The notes under the pieces: model-generated
What the model saw: only the letters and a program-made list of their open reading frames with translations
The model's database searches: none
Told to the model about the DNA's origin: nothing
Made by a program: the position numbers and the translations under genes
Assembly (NCBI GenBank): GCA_947631185.1
Contig: CANRKJ010000013.1
Coordinates: 1-52,110 of the forward strand
Source of the DNA: an uncultured Clostridia bacterium
GTDB taxonomy: Bacteria; Bacillota; Clostridia; TANB77; CAG-508
Reading direction: 5' to 3'
DNA length: 52,110 nt
In this document: piece by piece, positions 27,164 to 35,668 of the stretch
Numbering within the stretch: position 1 is the stretch's first letter
Layout: each line of letters begins with the position of its first letter

Positions 27164-27916
27164 TTTTTCTTTAAATTTATTTTTATTATATCCATCTGCA
27201 CTAATTTTTTCAATATTTTGTTTTTGATAATAATTTTCTTTTTTTTCTTCATTATCTACATTATTTACTATTGTTTTAACTATATTTTGTGTTGGTACAA
27301 ATCTAGATTCATTTGGATTTTCTTTTAAAAATTCTTTTACAAAAATAACTTTTGGTTTTGAATCCAAACTTTCAAATCTATCTTCATCACCAAATTTTAA
27401 TAAAACCGTTTTCCCTGATTTTATGCTTGCTTTTACATCTATCTTTTTCTGATTATATGATCCTCTAGCAATTAAATCTATCATCTTTTTTTCAGGAACA
27501 AATTGTCCATCAACAATAATATCTATATTTGATAATAAATTCCTTGTTACTTCATTTTCTATATACATTTTTGTCAAAATATCTTTATCAAAATCAAATC
27601 CTGTCCAACACCATATATCCTTATCTGGAAATTTCTCCTTAAATCTTTTGGTTAATTTATATAGTCCCTCTTGATTATATAACTCTAGAGGTTCTCCCCC
27701 TAGCAATGACAATCCATCAGTATAATTCTCATTTTCTTTAAATTTATTTATAATATAATCTATTGTTTCATCTGTAAATGGTTTTCCATAATTCCTATTC
27801 CATGCCATTTTATTATGGCATTCTGGACAATGAAAATGACATCCACTTACATATATAGCTATTCTTATTCCAGTTCCATCTTGTATATCTGGATATTTTA
27901 TATCTGCATAATTCAT
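27161..27916 (-). CDS. nrdG: anaerobic ribonucleotide reductase activating protein (radical SAM)
   Basis: Radical-SAM enzyme that uses a 4Fe-4S cluster and SAM to put the glycyl radical on NrdD. The cluster motif CHFHCPEC (CxxxCxxC, about residues 26-33) is present, with SLLGGEPL (SAM-binding GGE) and WCWTGF. NrdG proteins are often 150-200 residues; this one has 251, with a C-terminal extension rich in Lys and Asn after about residue 190 whose role I cannot assign. The ATG follows GAAGGAAA. It lies downstream of nrdD on the same strand with a hairpin between them. Confidence 0.93.
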   Translation of the reverse strand: MNYADIKYPDIQDGTGIRIAIYVSGCHFHCPECHNKMAWNRNYGKPFTDETIDYIINKFKENENYTDGLSLLGGEPLELYNQEGLYKLTKRFKEKFPDKDIWCWTGFDFDKDILTKMYIENEVTRNLLSNIDIIVDGQFVPEKKMIDLIARGSYNQKKIDVKASIKSGKTVLLKFGDEDRFESLDSKPKVIFVKEFLKENPNESRFVPTQNIVKTIVNNVDNEEKKENYYQKQNIEKISADGYNKNKFKEK

Positions 27917-27947
27917 ACTAATTTCCTTCTTCTATTTTTATATCAAG

Positions 27948-27984
27948 AAAGTCGTTTGCCAAAACAAACGACTTATTATTTTTG
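27948..27984 (-). terminator. hairpin between nrdD and nrdG
   Basis: The stem AAGTCGTTTG / CAAACGACTT with a 6-nt loop. The T-rich tail is better on the plus strand than in the direction of the nrd genes, so on the transcript it may be a partial stop or stability hairpin. Confidence 0.55.
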
Positions 27985-28028
27985 GGGTAGTTAATCTTTT
28001 GTACCTTAATAAATTCATTTGTATCCTT

Positions 28029-30170
28029 CTAAATATGTAGTACTCTTGATTTTATTTCTTTTGTTTTTCCCACATTCCAAAAATTTTCTCCTAAGTATCC
28101 ACATGTTCTTCTTGTTACATTCATTCTGCTGTGGTCTTTATTACCGCATTGTGGACATTCCCATTCATTGTCCTCATTAATTTTTATCTCGCCATCATAT
28201 CCACAATTGTGACAGTAATCTGATTTTGTATTAAATTCAGCATATTGAATATTGTCATATATAAATCTAACAAGTGATTCAAGAGCTGGAATATTATTTT
28301 TCATATTAGGTATTTCAACATATGATATTGCTCCACCTGATGATATTGGTTGAAATTTACTTTCAAATTTTAATTTATCAAATGCATTAATTTTTTCTCT
28401 AACATCAACATGATAAGAATTTGTATAATATCCTTTATCAGTAATATCTTCGATATCTCCAAATCTCTCTCTGTCTACTTTAGCAAATCTATAACATAAA
28501 CTTTCTGCCGGAGTTCCATATAAAGCAAATCCAAGCCCAGTATCAGCTTTCCATTTGTCAACTGTTTCTCTTAAATGTTTCATAACTCTAATTGCAAATT
28601 CTTCACCTACTGGGTCAGTATGACTAACACCTTTCATAAGTTTTGTTACTTCATATAGTCCTATATATCCAAGAGAAATTGTTGAAAAACATGAATTTAA
28701 CAATTCATCTATGGTTTCTCCTTTTTTCAATCTAGCAATTCCTCCATATTGCCAATGTATTGGAGAAGAATCTGATAAAGTTCCAAGTAGTGCATTATGT
28801 CTGCACATTAAAGCATCAAAACATAAATCTAATCTTTTATCTAATAATTTCCAAAATTTTTTTTCATCACCATTAGCAATAATACCAATTTGAGGTAAAT
28901 TTATACTTACTACACCTTGATTGAATCTAGATTCAAATACATATTCACCTTTTTCATTTTTCCAAGGAGATAAGAAACTTCTACATCCCATCGGACTAAA
29001 TACATTGCCTTCATAATTTTCTCTCATTATTTTTGCAGAAATATAATCTGGGTACATTCTTTTTGAAGAACATTTTACTGCAAGTTTTGTTATATAATCA
29101 TATTTTCCACCTTTTAAACAATTATTCTCATCAATAACATAAATAAGCTTTGGAAAAGCTGGAGTTACATACACACCTTGTTCATTTTTTATTCCTTTTA
29201 GTCTTTGTTTTAAAATTTCTTCTATTATTAAAGCTGTTTCATTAATATATTCATCTTTTTCATCTAAAAACATAAATATTGTTACAAAAGGACTCTGACC
29301 ATTTGTTGTCATTAAAGTATTAATTTGATATTGGATTGTTTGAACTCCAGATTCCAAATCTTCTTGTCTTCTTTCAAGTGCATCTTCTGTAGCCCTATCA
29401 CTAGCTTCTTCTTTGGTATATCCCTTATTTATATATCCTTCGTATCTTTTTTTATAAATTTTATCATAAGTTTTTCTTAAATATTTTCCTAAATGGCGTA
29501 TATCTACAGATTGTCCACCATATTGGCTACTTGCAATTGCTGCTATTATTTGAGTCATAACTGTACAAGCAACTTGAAAACTTTTAGGGCTTTCAATCAT
29601 TTTTCCATTCATAACTGTTCCATTATCAAGCATATCTTTTATATTTACAAGCATACAGTTATGCATAGGCTGAACAAAATAGTCTTTATCATGAAAATGT
29701 AATACGCCATCATTGTGAGCTTTAACTATTCTTTCTGGAAGCATTATTCTATCTGCTAAATCTTTTGAACACTCTCCAGCAATTAAGTCTCTTTGTGTAG
29801 ATACTAATACTGCATTTTTATTACTATTTTCTTCCATTGCTTCTTTATTTGCATTTCTAACTAATGAAATAATACTTGCATCAGTTGAATTAGCTTTTCT
29901 TATAAGGGCATGTTTATCTCTATATAATATATATTTTTTTGCTAGTGTGAATTTTCCTGCTTCCATTAGTTTTTTTTCAATTATATCTTGAATTGTTTCA
30001 ACTGAAATTGTATTTTTTTCTATACTTTCTATGTATTTAATAATATCCTCTATTCCTGATCTTGAGATTTTATCTTTTGAAGAAACTTCTTTATTAGCTT
30101 GACTTATAGCTAAAACTATTTTATCTTCATCATACTCTACTTTTCTTCCGTCTCTTTTTACAACTAACAT
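28029..30170 (-). CDS. nrdD: anaerobic ribonucleoside-triphosphate reductase
   Basis: Glycyl-radical enzyme that makes deoxyribonucleotides without oxygen. The start is the ATG at 30170, eight nt after GGGGG; the longer frame would start at a TTG within that site. The 713-residue product has an N-terminal ATP-cone (VVKRDGRKVEYDEDKI to about residue 90), the catalytic barrel (VACTVMTQIIAAIASSQYGG, QGVVSINLPQIGI), a C-terminal Cys4 zinc site (CHNCGYDGE and CPQCGNKD) and the radical loop RRTCGYLGEN with the radical Gly near 691. The leader is about 200 nt long and can form alternative structures over the ribosome site. I see no clear NrdR boxes. nrdG lies downstream. Confidence 0.96.
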   Translation of the reverse strand: MLVVKRDGRKVEYDEDKIVLAISQANKEVSSKDKISRSGIEDIIKYIESIEKNTISVETIQDIIEKKLMEAGKFTLAKKYILYRDKHALIRKANSTDASIISLVRNANKEAMEENSNKNAVLVSTQRDLIAGECSKDLADRIMLPERIVKAHNDGVLHFHDKDYFVQPMHNCMLVNIKDMLDNGTVMNGKMIESPKSFQVACTVMTQIIAAIASSQYGGQSVDIRHLGKYLRKTYDKIYKKRYEGYINKGYTKEEASDRATEDALERRQEDLESGVQTIQYQINTLMTTNGQSPFVTIFMFLDEKDEYINETALIIEEILKQRLKGIKNEQGVYVTPAFPKLIYVIDENNCLKGGKYDYITKLAVKCSSKRMYPDYISAKIMRENYEGNVFSPMGCRSFLSPWKNEKGEYVFESRFNQGVVSINLPQIGIIANGDEKKFWKLLDKRLDLCFDALMCRHNALLGTLSDSSPIHWQYGGIARLKKGETIDELLNSCFSTISLGYIGLYEVTKLMKGVSHTDPVGEEFAIRVMKHLRETVDKWKADTGLGFALYGTPAESLCYRFAKVDRERFGDIEDITDKGYYTNSYHVDVREKINAFDKLKFESKFQPISSGGAISYVEIPNMKNNIPALESLVRFIYDNIQYAEFNTKSDYCHNCGYDGEIKINEDNEWECPQCGNKDHSRMNVTRRTCGYLGENFWNVGKTKEIKSRVLHI

Positions 30171-30177
30171 TGTATTT

Positions 30178-30223
30178 ACCCCCAATTATTATGATAATCT
30201 CTCAATCCCTAAATTGGGGATTG
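30178..30223 (-). promoter_or_regulatory. possible SD-sequestering switch before nrdD
   Basis: In the RNA, CAAUCCC...GGGAUUG (30223-30203) can form a 7-bp hairpin. Alternatively AUCCCCAAUU (30221-30212) can pair with AAUUGGGGGU (30187-30178), which contains the nrdD ribosome site. The two pairings exclude each other. Confidence 0.45.
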
Positions 30224-30290
30224 CTTACTCTTTTGTTATGTTATAGGAGAATCCATAAAATTTCCCATAATGTACATCATTCTCTAGAAA

Positions 30291-30345
30291 AATTGCTATA
30301 TAATTTTTCGCGAGCCAACAATGTATGCGAACTTTTCAATAAATT
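30291..30345 (+). repeat. dispersed hairpin repeat (copy C)
   Basis: AGAAAAATT-GCTATAT-AATTTTTCGCGAG-CCAACAATGTATGCGAACTTTT on the plus strand. Copies A and B carry the same order of blocks on the minus strand. Confidence 0.55.
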
Positions 30346-30385
30346 TTAATATTAATAAAAGTCCGCTGTTGTTCTTGTTGATATA

Positions 30386-30413
30386 ATTTTACCATCTCGT
30401 TTTATAATGTCAA
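30386..30413 (-). promoter_or_regulatory. promoter candidate of nrdD
   Basis: On the minus strand TTGACA (30408-30413), 16-bp spacer, TAAAAT (30386-30391). It would give an mRNA leader of roughly 200 nt. Confidence 0.5.
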
Positions 30414-30732
30414 TGAGTACATTTTATGTTTCCAATTTTCAATTTTTCCCTATAGTTCAAGGGTTTCAGAAGAATTGTTTTTTTCGTCATTTGTTCGTAA
30501 AAACGATGTTTTACGTGTATTTATCAACTTTTTTACAATTTTCTACAATTTTTTTTGTTTTTTTTGTAACAATATTAAAATTGTATAAAAAAACTAATAC
30601 TATCTTTTCAATTTTAATAAATTTGTGTCATTTTGTTAAAAAATATTTTACATAATCAAATTTATATAAAACAAATATTAAATTTTTTCATAAATATTAC
30701 TTTTCATAATAAGTTTAAATTTTTCATAATTC

Positions 30733-31506
30733 TTATATTAATTTTATTAGATATGATATGCCTAATGCAATAAAACTAAAAATCAATCCAATTGTAAAAA
30801 AGGAAATCATAAAAGATGAAATATAAAATAGGAAATTTGAATAAATTGTTAAGTTATAACATCCCATTAATATTGATATAATTAAAACAATTATTTCCAA
30901 CATTATCCAACCTTTTTTAGCCAATTTTAAATCAGGTATACTTATACTCATATGTGTACTAATGGCAAAAGTCAAAGCTAAGAAAATAATTAAATTTTGT
31001 AAACTACTATAATTTTGAAATAAACATTTAATATTTGCAATCATTCCATCTTTTAAATTATTTAATATATCTATTATATTTAAACTTCCAATTTTAATAT
31101 ATTCAAAATTATTAAAAACTTCGGGCAAAAGCAATTTTTCAAGTAAAAAAACGACTGCACATCCTCCTATCATAGGAGCTATACCAGTAAAAAATAATCC
31201 TATATTTTGATATATACTTTTTTCATTATATGTAAAATTCACATACCCCAATGTCCCATCTTTTCTTCCTTCTCTTGGTCTATATAAAACTACTTTTTTA
31301 ACTTTATGAAAAAAAATTAAATTAAATATTAAATGACTAATTTCATGAATTGGTGTACCAATAAATCCAAAAAGTGTATATATCCACCATTTTGAAGGAG
31401 TTTGCAAATTTTCAGAATTTTTTTTGTTAACAAATGATATAATAATTCCATATATAACAATTGGAAATAATATAATTAAATTAAACAATACAAAAAATTG
31501 AAACAT
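30733..31506 (-). CDS. membrane zinc-protease-like protein (M50-like, HEISH)
   Basis: A 257-residue protein with about six membrane helices. The second helical region carries TPIHEISHLIFN, an HExxH zinc motif within the membrane as in site-2 (M50) proteases and related M50-like families. A GIAPMIGG turn and SISIPDLK further on may supply the remaining fold elements and the third (Asp) ligand. This suggests an intramembrane protease, but the substrate is unknown and the third ligand is not certain. It lies 10 nt after the N6-adenine methylase gene, behind AAGGAG, so the two are probably co-transcribed; no sigma or anti-sigma gene is beside it. Confidence 0.75.
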   Translation of the reverse strand: MFQFFVLFNLIILFPIVIYGIIISFVNKKNSENLQTPSKWWIYTLFGFIGTPIHEISHLIFNLIFFHKVKKVVLYRPREGRKDGTLGYVNFTYNEKSIYQNIGLFFTGIAPMIGGCAVVFLLEKLLLPEVFNNFEYIKIGSLNIIDILNNLKDGMIANIKCLFQNYSSLQNLIIFLALTFAISTHMSISIPDLKLAKKGWIMLEIIVLIISILMGCYNLTIYSNFLFYISSFMISFFTIGLIFSFIALGISYLIKLI

Positions 31507-31516
31507 TTAATTCTCC

Positions 31517-33262
31517 TTATTTTACTTGTTTTTCAATATATTCAATCTCTTCATCTTCTAAATTAAAAATCTTGTATATTTCTTTATTTATAACATCTTT
31601 ATAATTATCTTTTCCATTTATAATATTATCACACATTTTTTCAATCATGTTATTCTCATCTGGTGTAATTATTGGAAAAGGAAGTTTTTCTAAATTTCCT
31701 TTTAATATTTTTATTTCTCCAAATTGTTTCATATAAATATATTTAAACAATTTAGAATTTAAAAAAGCCATACATGTTTTTATACTCATTCCTTCTATAT
31801 TAGGTATTAAAATATTAGCACTATTTAAAAACAAACTTCTTTTATCATCATAAGCAAATATCAAATTTTTACTTATAAATTTATAAACTAATTTCTCATC
31901 AGCTCGATATATTCTATCAGGAGCTACTTGTTGAAAATCATTTCTTTTATATTCTATAAAATTTTTAGCAGGCAATAATTTATATTCTACAATTTCTTTT
32001 CCTGTATAAATAGGTTCTAAATTATTTGTTTTTACTTTTTTTAATTTTCCTTCGTTATCCCCCGTAACAATTCCTAAAGCCCATATACTATCTTTTAAAG
32101 TATTATATTCACAAGAAAATATTTTTTTTAATATAACTTTATCTTTATTTGAATGTATTGGTATTGAATAATTTGTATTATTAATAATTTCTTCAGATGT
32201 ATTACTATATACAGTTTTCTTTCCTAAATCTTCTATTTCAAAATTATAATTATTTAATTCATATTTTTTTACTTTTAAACTTATAAATTTAGTTAAAACT
32301 CCAGAAAAACTACTTTGATATAAAGTTATTTTTTCAATCATCATTCTTTTCAATAAATATTCTCTAATATCACTATGAATTTTTACATTTAAAAAAGATT
32401 CTGGAAGCAAAAATATAATACTTCCTTCTTCTTTCAAATATTTATTAGATTTTATTATCATATATGAAAAAGATTCTTTTGATCTTATTTCTCTATATAA
32501 AGAATTATTTATATAAGAAACATCTGCTCCCCAAGGTGGATTAGTAATTATATAATCAAATTTTTCCTTACTTTCTAATTCTATATTATCTTTCAAAAAA
32601 TCTAATACATATAAATTAGGCATAAAATCGATTTCTTTGTATTTAATAAATAAATTTACTTTAGCTATCATAACAGCAATTTTGTCTATATCTATTCCAA
32701 ATAAATTATTTGGATTTTTTAAATTAGTTTGTAGTAAAAAATTTCCAGTTCCACAACAAGGATCTAAAATTCTCGTATGTTCTGAAAGCATCATTTGAGA
32801 AACCATATTTTTTACAATATTCTCCGGTGTATAATAAACTCCATTTTTATTTTTATCACCTTCATTTTGAAAGCATTGATATATAATCCCTAATATATCT
32901 TCCTCAGCTTCAGGTAAATCAAGTTCTAAAATATCTCTATAAATATCTTTGTTTTCTTCTAGAAAAATAGATATATTTTTTCTATCTGTCTTTAAATTTT
33001 CATCTACTAAACCTTTTTCTATAAGCAATTTTATACAAAAAGATCTCATTATCTTTTCTAGATCATAATCTTTATAATTCTTACTTACATAATCAATATA
33101 TTGTTTAATTATTATTATATTTTTTTGATTTTTTAACAATTCTTTTGGAATAATTTTTTTTGTAGACATTGTTTTATTTGCCCTATGTTCTAATTTCTTT
33201 TTACTTTCATCTACATTTAATTTTTCCCAATTTTTCTTTGTAGCTTTTGATATATTTTTCAT
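31517..33262 (-). CDS. N6-adenine DNA methyltransferase (orphan)
   Basis: A 581-residue SAM-dependent DNA methylase. Residues about 135-330 hold the catalytic core with the SAM motif LDPCCGTGNFLL and the catalytic NPPW in YIITNPPWGAD, the gamma-class order seen in type I HsdM and Eco57I/TaqI-like enzymes. The C-terminal half (about 370-560) looks like a TaqI-type target-recognition domain (LPAKNFIEYKR, NSANILIPN, LNSKLFKYIY, LPFPII). The N-terminus is basic and Lys/Asn-rich. No restriction nuclease or specificity subunit gene lies beside it, so it is an orphan methylase or part of an unusual pair with the following membrane protease gene. The ATG follows GGAAG. Confidence 0.87.
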   Translation of the reverse strand: MKNISKATKKNWEKLNVDESKKKLEHRANKTMSTKKIIPKELLKNQKNIIIIKQYIDYVSKNYKDYDLEKIMRSFCIKLLIEKGLVDENLKTDRKNISIFLEENKDIYRDILELDLPEAEEDILGIIYQCFQNEGDKNKNGVYYTPENIVKNMVSQMMLSEHTRILDPCCGTGNFLLQTNLKNPNNLFGIDIDKIAVMIAKVNLFIKYKEIDFMPNLYVLDFLKDNIELESKEKFDYIITNPPWGADVSYINNSLYREIRSKESFSYMIIKSNKYLKEEGSIIFLLPESFLNVKIHSDIREYLLKRMMIEKITLYQSSFSGVLTKFISLKVKKYELNNYNFEIEDLGKKTVYSNTSEEIINNTNYSIPIHSNKDKVILKKIFSCEYNTLKDSIWALGIVTGDNEGKLKKVKTNNLEPIYTGKEIVEYKLLPAKNFIEYKRNDFQQVAPDRIYRADEKLVYKFISKNLIFAYDDKRSLFLNSANILIPNIEGMSIKTCMAFLNSKLFKYIYMKQFGEIKILKGNLEKLPFPIITPDENNMIEKMCDNIINGKDNYKDVINKEIYKIFNLEDEEIEYIEKQVK

Positions 33263-33361
33263 ATAATTTTCTTCCTTATGCTTTTTTTATAGATTATACA
33301 AATTTATATAATTAGTGTCAATAAATAAAATCGTCATATATTATACAATTCGTAAAAAATC

Positions 33362-33388
33362 AAAACCCTAGAATTTCTTCTAGGGTTT
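33362..33388 (-). terminator. rubrerythrin terminator
   Basis: The stem AAACCCTAGAA / TTCTAGGGTTT with a 4-nt loop. A 20-bp perfect AT palindrome lies between it and the stop codon (33396-33415). Confidence 0.7.
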
Positions 33389-33424
33389 GTCAATACATTT
33401 AAATATTTAAATGTGTTTTTATTT

Positions 33425-33964
33425 TTAATAATTTTCAGCTTTAATCTCAAAAAATGACTTTGGATGATTACATACTGGGCAAACTTCTGGAGCTTTTTGA
33501 CCTATACATATATGTCCACAATTTCTACATTTCCAAATTCTATCTCCATCTTTAGAAAATACTAAATCACCTTCAATATTTTCCAATAATTTTCTATATC
33601 TAGCTTCATGTTCTTTCTCTATTTCTCCAACAGCTCTAAATAAAAATGCTATTTTTTGGAATCCTTCTTCCTCTGCTTCTTTTGCAAATCTATCATACAT
33701 ATCAGTCCATTCATAATTTTCACCATTTGCAGCTTCTTTTAAATTTTCCACTGTTGTTGGCACTTCTCCATCATGTAATAATTTGAACCAAATTTTAGCA
33801 TGTTCTTTTTCATTGTCAGCTGTTTCTTGAAAAATAGCAGCAATTTGCTCATAACCATCTTTTTTAGCTTTACTAGCAAAATAAGTGTATTTATTTCTAG
33901 CTTGTGATTCTCCTGCAAAAGCTTCCATTAAATTTTTTTCTGTTTTTGATCCCTTTAATTCCAT
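33425..33964 (-). CDS. rbr: rubrerythrin
   Basis: Cytoplasmic non-haem iron peroxidase that removes hydrogen peroxide in anaerobes. The 179-residue product has the di-iron four-helix domain with two ExxH repeats and partner Glu residues ([29 protein letters not shown]) and a C-terminal rubredoxin-like domain with two CxxC pairs ([21 protein letters not shown]). It has the usual size and all ligands. It is a single gene with a strong AAGGAGG ribosome site, a sigma-A-type promoter and a terminator, consistent with high expression. Confidence 0.96.
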   Translation of the reverse strand: MELKGSKTEKNLMEAFAGESQARNKYTYFASKAKKDGYEQIAAIFQETADNEKEHAKIWFKLLHDGEVPTTVENLKEAANGENYEWTDMYDRFAKEAEEEGFQKIAFLFRAVGEIEKEHEARYRKLLENIEGDLVFSKDGDRIWKCRNCGHICIGQKAPEVCPVCNHPKSFFEIKAENY

Positions 33965-34026
33965 AATTTCCTCCTTAATTTAATTTATATTAAGTTTAAA
34001 AGAAATATAAGTTTTTCTTTTTAAAG

Positions 34027-34055
34027 ATTCTAACATAATATTTTTGCTTTTGCAA
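34027..34055 (-). promoter_or_regulatory. sigma-A-type promoter of rubrerythrin
   Basis: On the minus strand TTGCAA (34050-34055), 17-bp spacer, TAGAAT (34027-34032). No clear PerR box was seen. Confidence 0.55.
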
Positions 34056-34153
34056 CTCAATTATATATGATTTTAATCAATTTTTATTTCACGGGTATCC
34101 AAAATCAAAATGATTATAATATTCAATTATGCGGATATGCGGGCGCCCAATGA

Positions 34154-34342
34154 GAGGCTGTTGAAAAAGTCGATTATTTTAAATTTTACAAAAAGTACAA
34201 ATTTTTTATCCCCACTTTTGCTTTAGATTTAATATAAAATTATAAATTTATCTCCACTTTATATGACATTTTTGAATAAAATAGGGATTCAGTTTTGGTA
34301 AACATAATTTTTACAAAAAATTTGCACTTTTTCAACAGCCTC
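34154..34342. mobile_element. 189-bp MITE with 17-bp terminal inverted repeats
   Basis: It begins GAGGCTGTTGAAAAAGT and ends with the exact complement. It has no coding capacity. It is flanked by an 8-bp target duplication CCCAATGA (34146-34153 and 34343-34350). Removing the element and one duplicate gives the sequence seen uninterrupted at 134-156. GGCTGTTGAAAAAG ends are common among insertion sequences, so a transposase elsewhere in the genome probably moves it; I cannot assign the family. Confidence 0.9.
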
Positions 34343-34356
34343 CCCAATGAGCGCCC

Positions 34357-34795
34357 CTACATTTATATATTCATTTTTCTGGCATCAAATAAATGACCAT
34401 ACATTTTACATATTCATATTTCTGGCATCAAATAAATAACCATACATTTTATACATTCATTTTGCTGACATCGAATAAATGACCATACATTTTATATATT
34501 CATTTTTCTGGCATCAAATGAATAACCATACATTTTATATATTCATTTTTCTGGCATCAAATAAATAACCATACATTTTATATATTCATTTTTCTGGCAT
34601 CAAATGAATGACCATACATTTTATATATTCATTTTTCTGGCATCAAATGAACGACCATACATTTTATATATTCATTTTTCTGGCATCAAATAAATGACCA
34701 TACATTTTACATATTCATATTTCTGGCATCAAATAAATAACCATACATTTTATACATTCATTTTGCTGACATCGAATAAATGACCATACATTTAT
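34357..34795. repeat. 43-bp tandem repeat array, about ten units
   Basis: The unit is about CCATACATTTTATATATTCA then TTTTTCTGGCATCAAATGAATGA. CCATAC recurs exactly every 43 bp at 34397, 34440, 34483, 34526, 34569, 34612, 34655, 34698, 34741 and 34784, with a shortened first unit. The unit pair at 34397-34482 recurs nearly identically at 34698-34783, a 301-bp (7-unit) higher-order step. There are no unique spacers, so it is not a CRISPR array, and 43 is not a multiple of three. Confidence 0.93.
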
Positions 34796-34814
34796 TTTTC
34801 TTTTTTTATAGAAC

Positions 34815-34841
34815 AAAAAAAAGCGCCGAGTGGCGCTTTTT
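34815..34841. terminator. strong hairpin after tandem array
   Basis: AAAAAAAAGCGCC-GAGT-GGCGCTTTTT, a good terminator shape in both directions, though no gene is nearby. It hints at a non-coding transcript over the repeat region. Confidence 0.65.
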
Positions 34842-35018
34842 GGAAACAGATTATAATCTGTTTTCAATACTTTATATCTCAATTTATTCAAATCTTTGAT
34901 ATTTTTTCATTTGTAAATCTATTTTTTTATTATTATATAATCATTTGTATATTAATTTTTTTTCTTTAGTTTTCAATGTTCATTTTTAATTATCTAAACG
35001 ATATTATTTTAATTTTTT

Positions 35019-35151
35019 TCTTTTGTAGTTTTTTAGATTTTACACCATTCTTTTGTACATTTATTAAAATTATCTTTTGTACCTTACTTTATATCTTTTG
35101 TGTTATTCAAAAAAACTTTTTCTTTTGTAATTTAAATTTTTATCTTTTGTA
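35019..35151. repeat. six spaced copies of TCTTTTGTA
   Basis: TCTTTTGTA (one copy TCTTTTGTG) starts at 35019, 35049, 35073, 35094, 35121 and 35143, spaced 21-30 bp. A seventh copy with the same following bases (ACCTTA) lies at 27995 after nrdD. Confidence 0.7.
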
Positions 35152-35224
35152 TATTAGATTTTTATCTTAAGTATAATGCTAAAACTAGCATCAATTTTGA
35201 CACTTTAGGGGTGTGCCATATATA

Positions 35225-35250
35225 TATATCCGGCATAAATGCCGTATATA
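35225..35250. other. hairpin CGGCAT-AA-ATGCCG with AT arms
   Basis: A GC-containing stem with AT-rich extension within the gene-poor region. Other hairpins follow (GCGCAG/CTGCG near 35286-35310, ATTTAGT/ACTAAAT near 35532-35552, and a long ACTAGT...ACTAGT stem near 35623-35661). Confidence 0.5.
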
Positions 35251-35668
35251 GCAAATTTTATTTTATCCTAATTTTATTTGTAATTGCGCAGGATAAATGC
35301 CCAACTGCGTTTTAAGCATATCTAAAATGATATCTTAATTAATATTGGTATACTTACCAGATATTATATAAATACTTTTATATTTATTATTATTTCATAT
35401 TCAATTGTAATTTATCCAAATTTTATGAGCTGGAATAACTCATCTCTAATTATGACAAATTTAAGTAATTTTATCCTATTTTTTTCTTATATGTGATGGA
35501 TAACTACACATAATACACGTTAAAATGTGTTATTTAGTACGATTACTAAATTATAAAATATACATTACTATATTTTTCTTTGGTATACTATTAAATTTTC
35601 CGGACTTTATATTTTTAATTCACTAGTGTTTATATAGAAATTATATTTATATACTAGTACTACAAATA

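Larger units (their letters stand above)
30224..30732. other. gene-free stretch upstream of nrdD
   Basis: No gene is seen here. It contains repeat copy C (30291-30345), the nrdD promoter candidate (30386-30413), a small hairpin CGTAAAA/TTTTACG (about 30496-30515) and T-rich sequence. The reading frame on the plus strand near 30407-30655 is Phe-rich, has no ribosome site and is not believed. Confidence 0.5.

Noticed and set aside
30171..30413. Whole nrdD leader as a known riboswitch or NrdR-controlled region
   Set aside because: No cobalamin-box or NrdR-box sequence is recognised, and the middle part is a dispersed repeat also found elsewhere.
34357..34795. CRISPR-like periodic array
   Set aside because: The whole 43-bp unit repeats with only point changes; there are no unique spacers and no cas genes.
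34976..35170. 64-codon Cys/Phe-rich reading frame
   Set aside because: It has no ribosome site and its residues come from the TCTTTTGTA repeats.
35263..35503. Replication origin
   Set aside because: There are only imperfect DnaA-box-like words, no dnaA/dnaN nearby, and all flanking genes run in one direction through the region.
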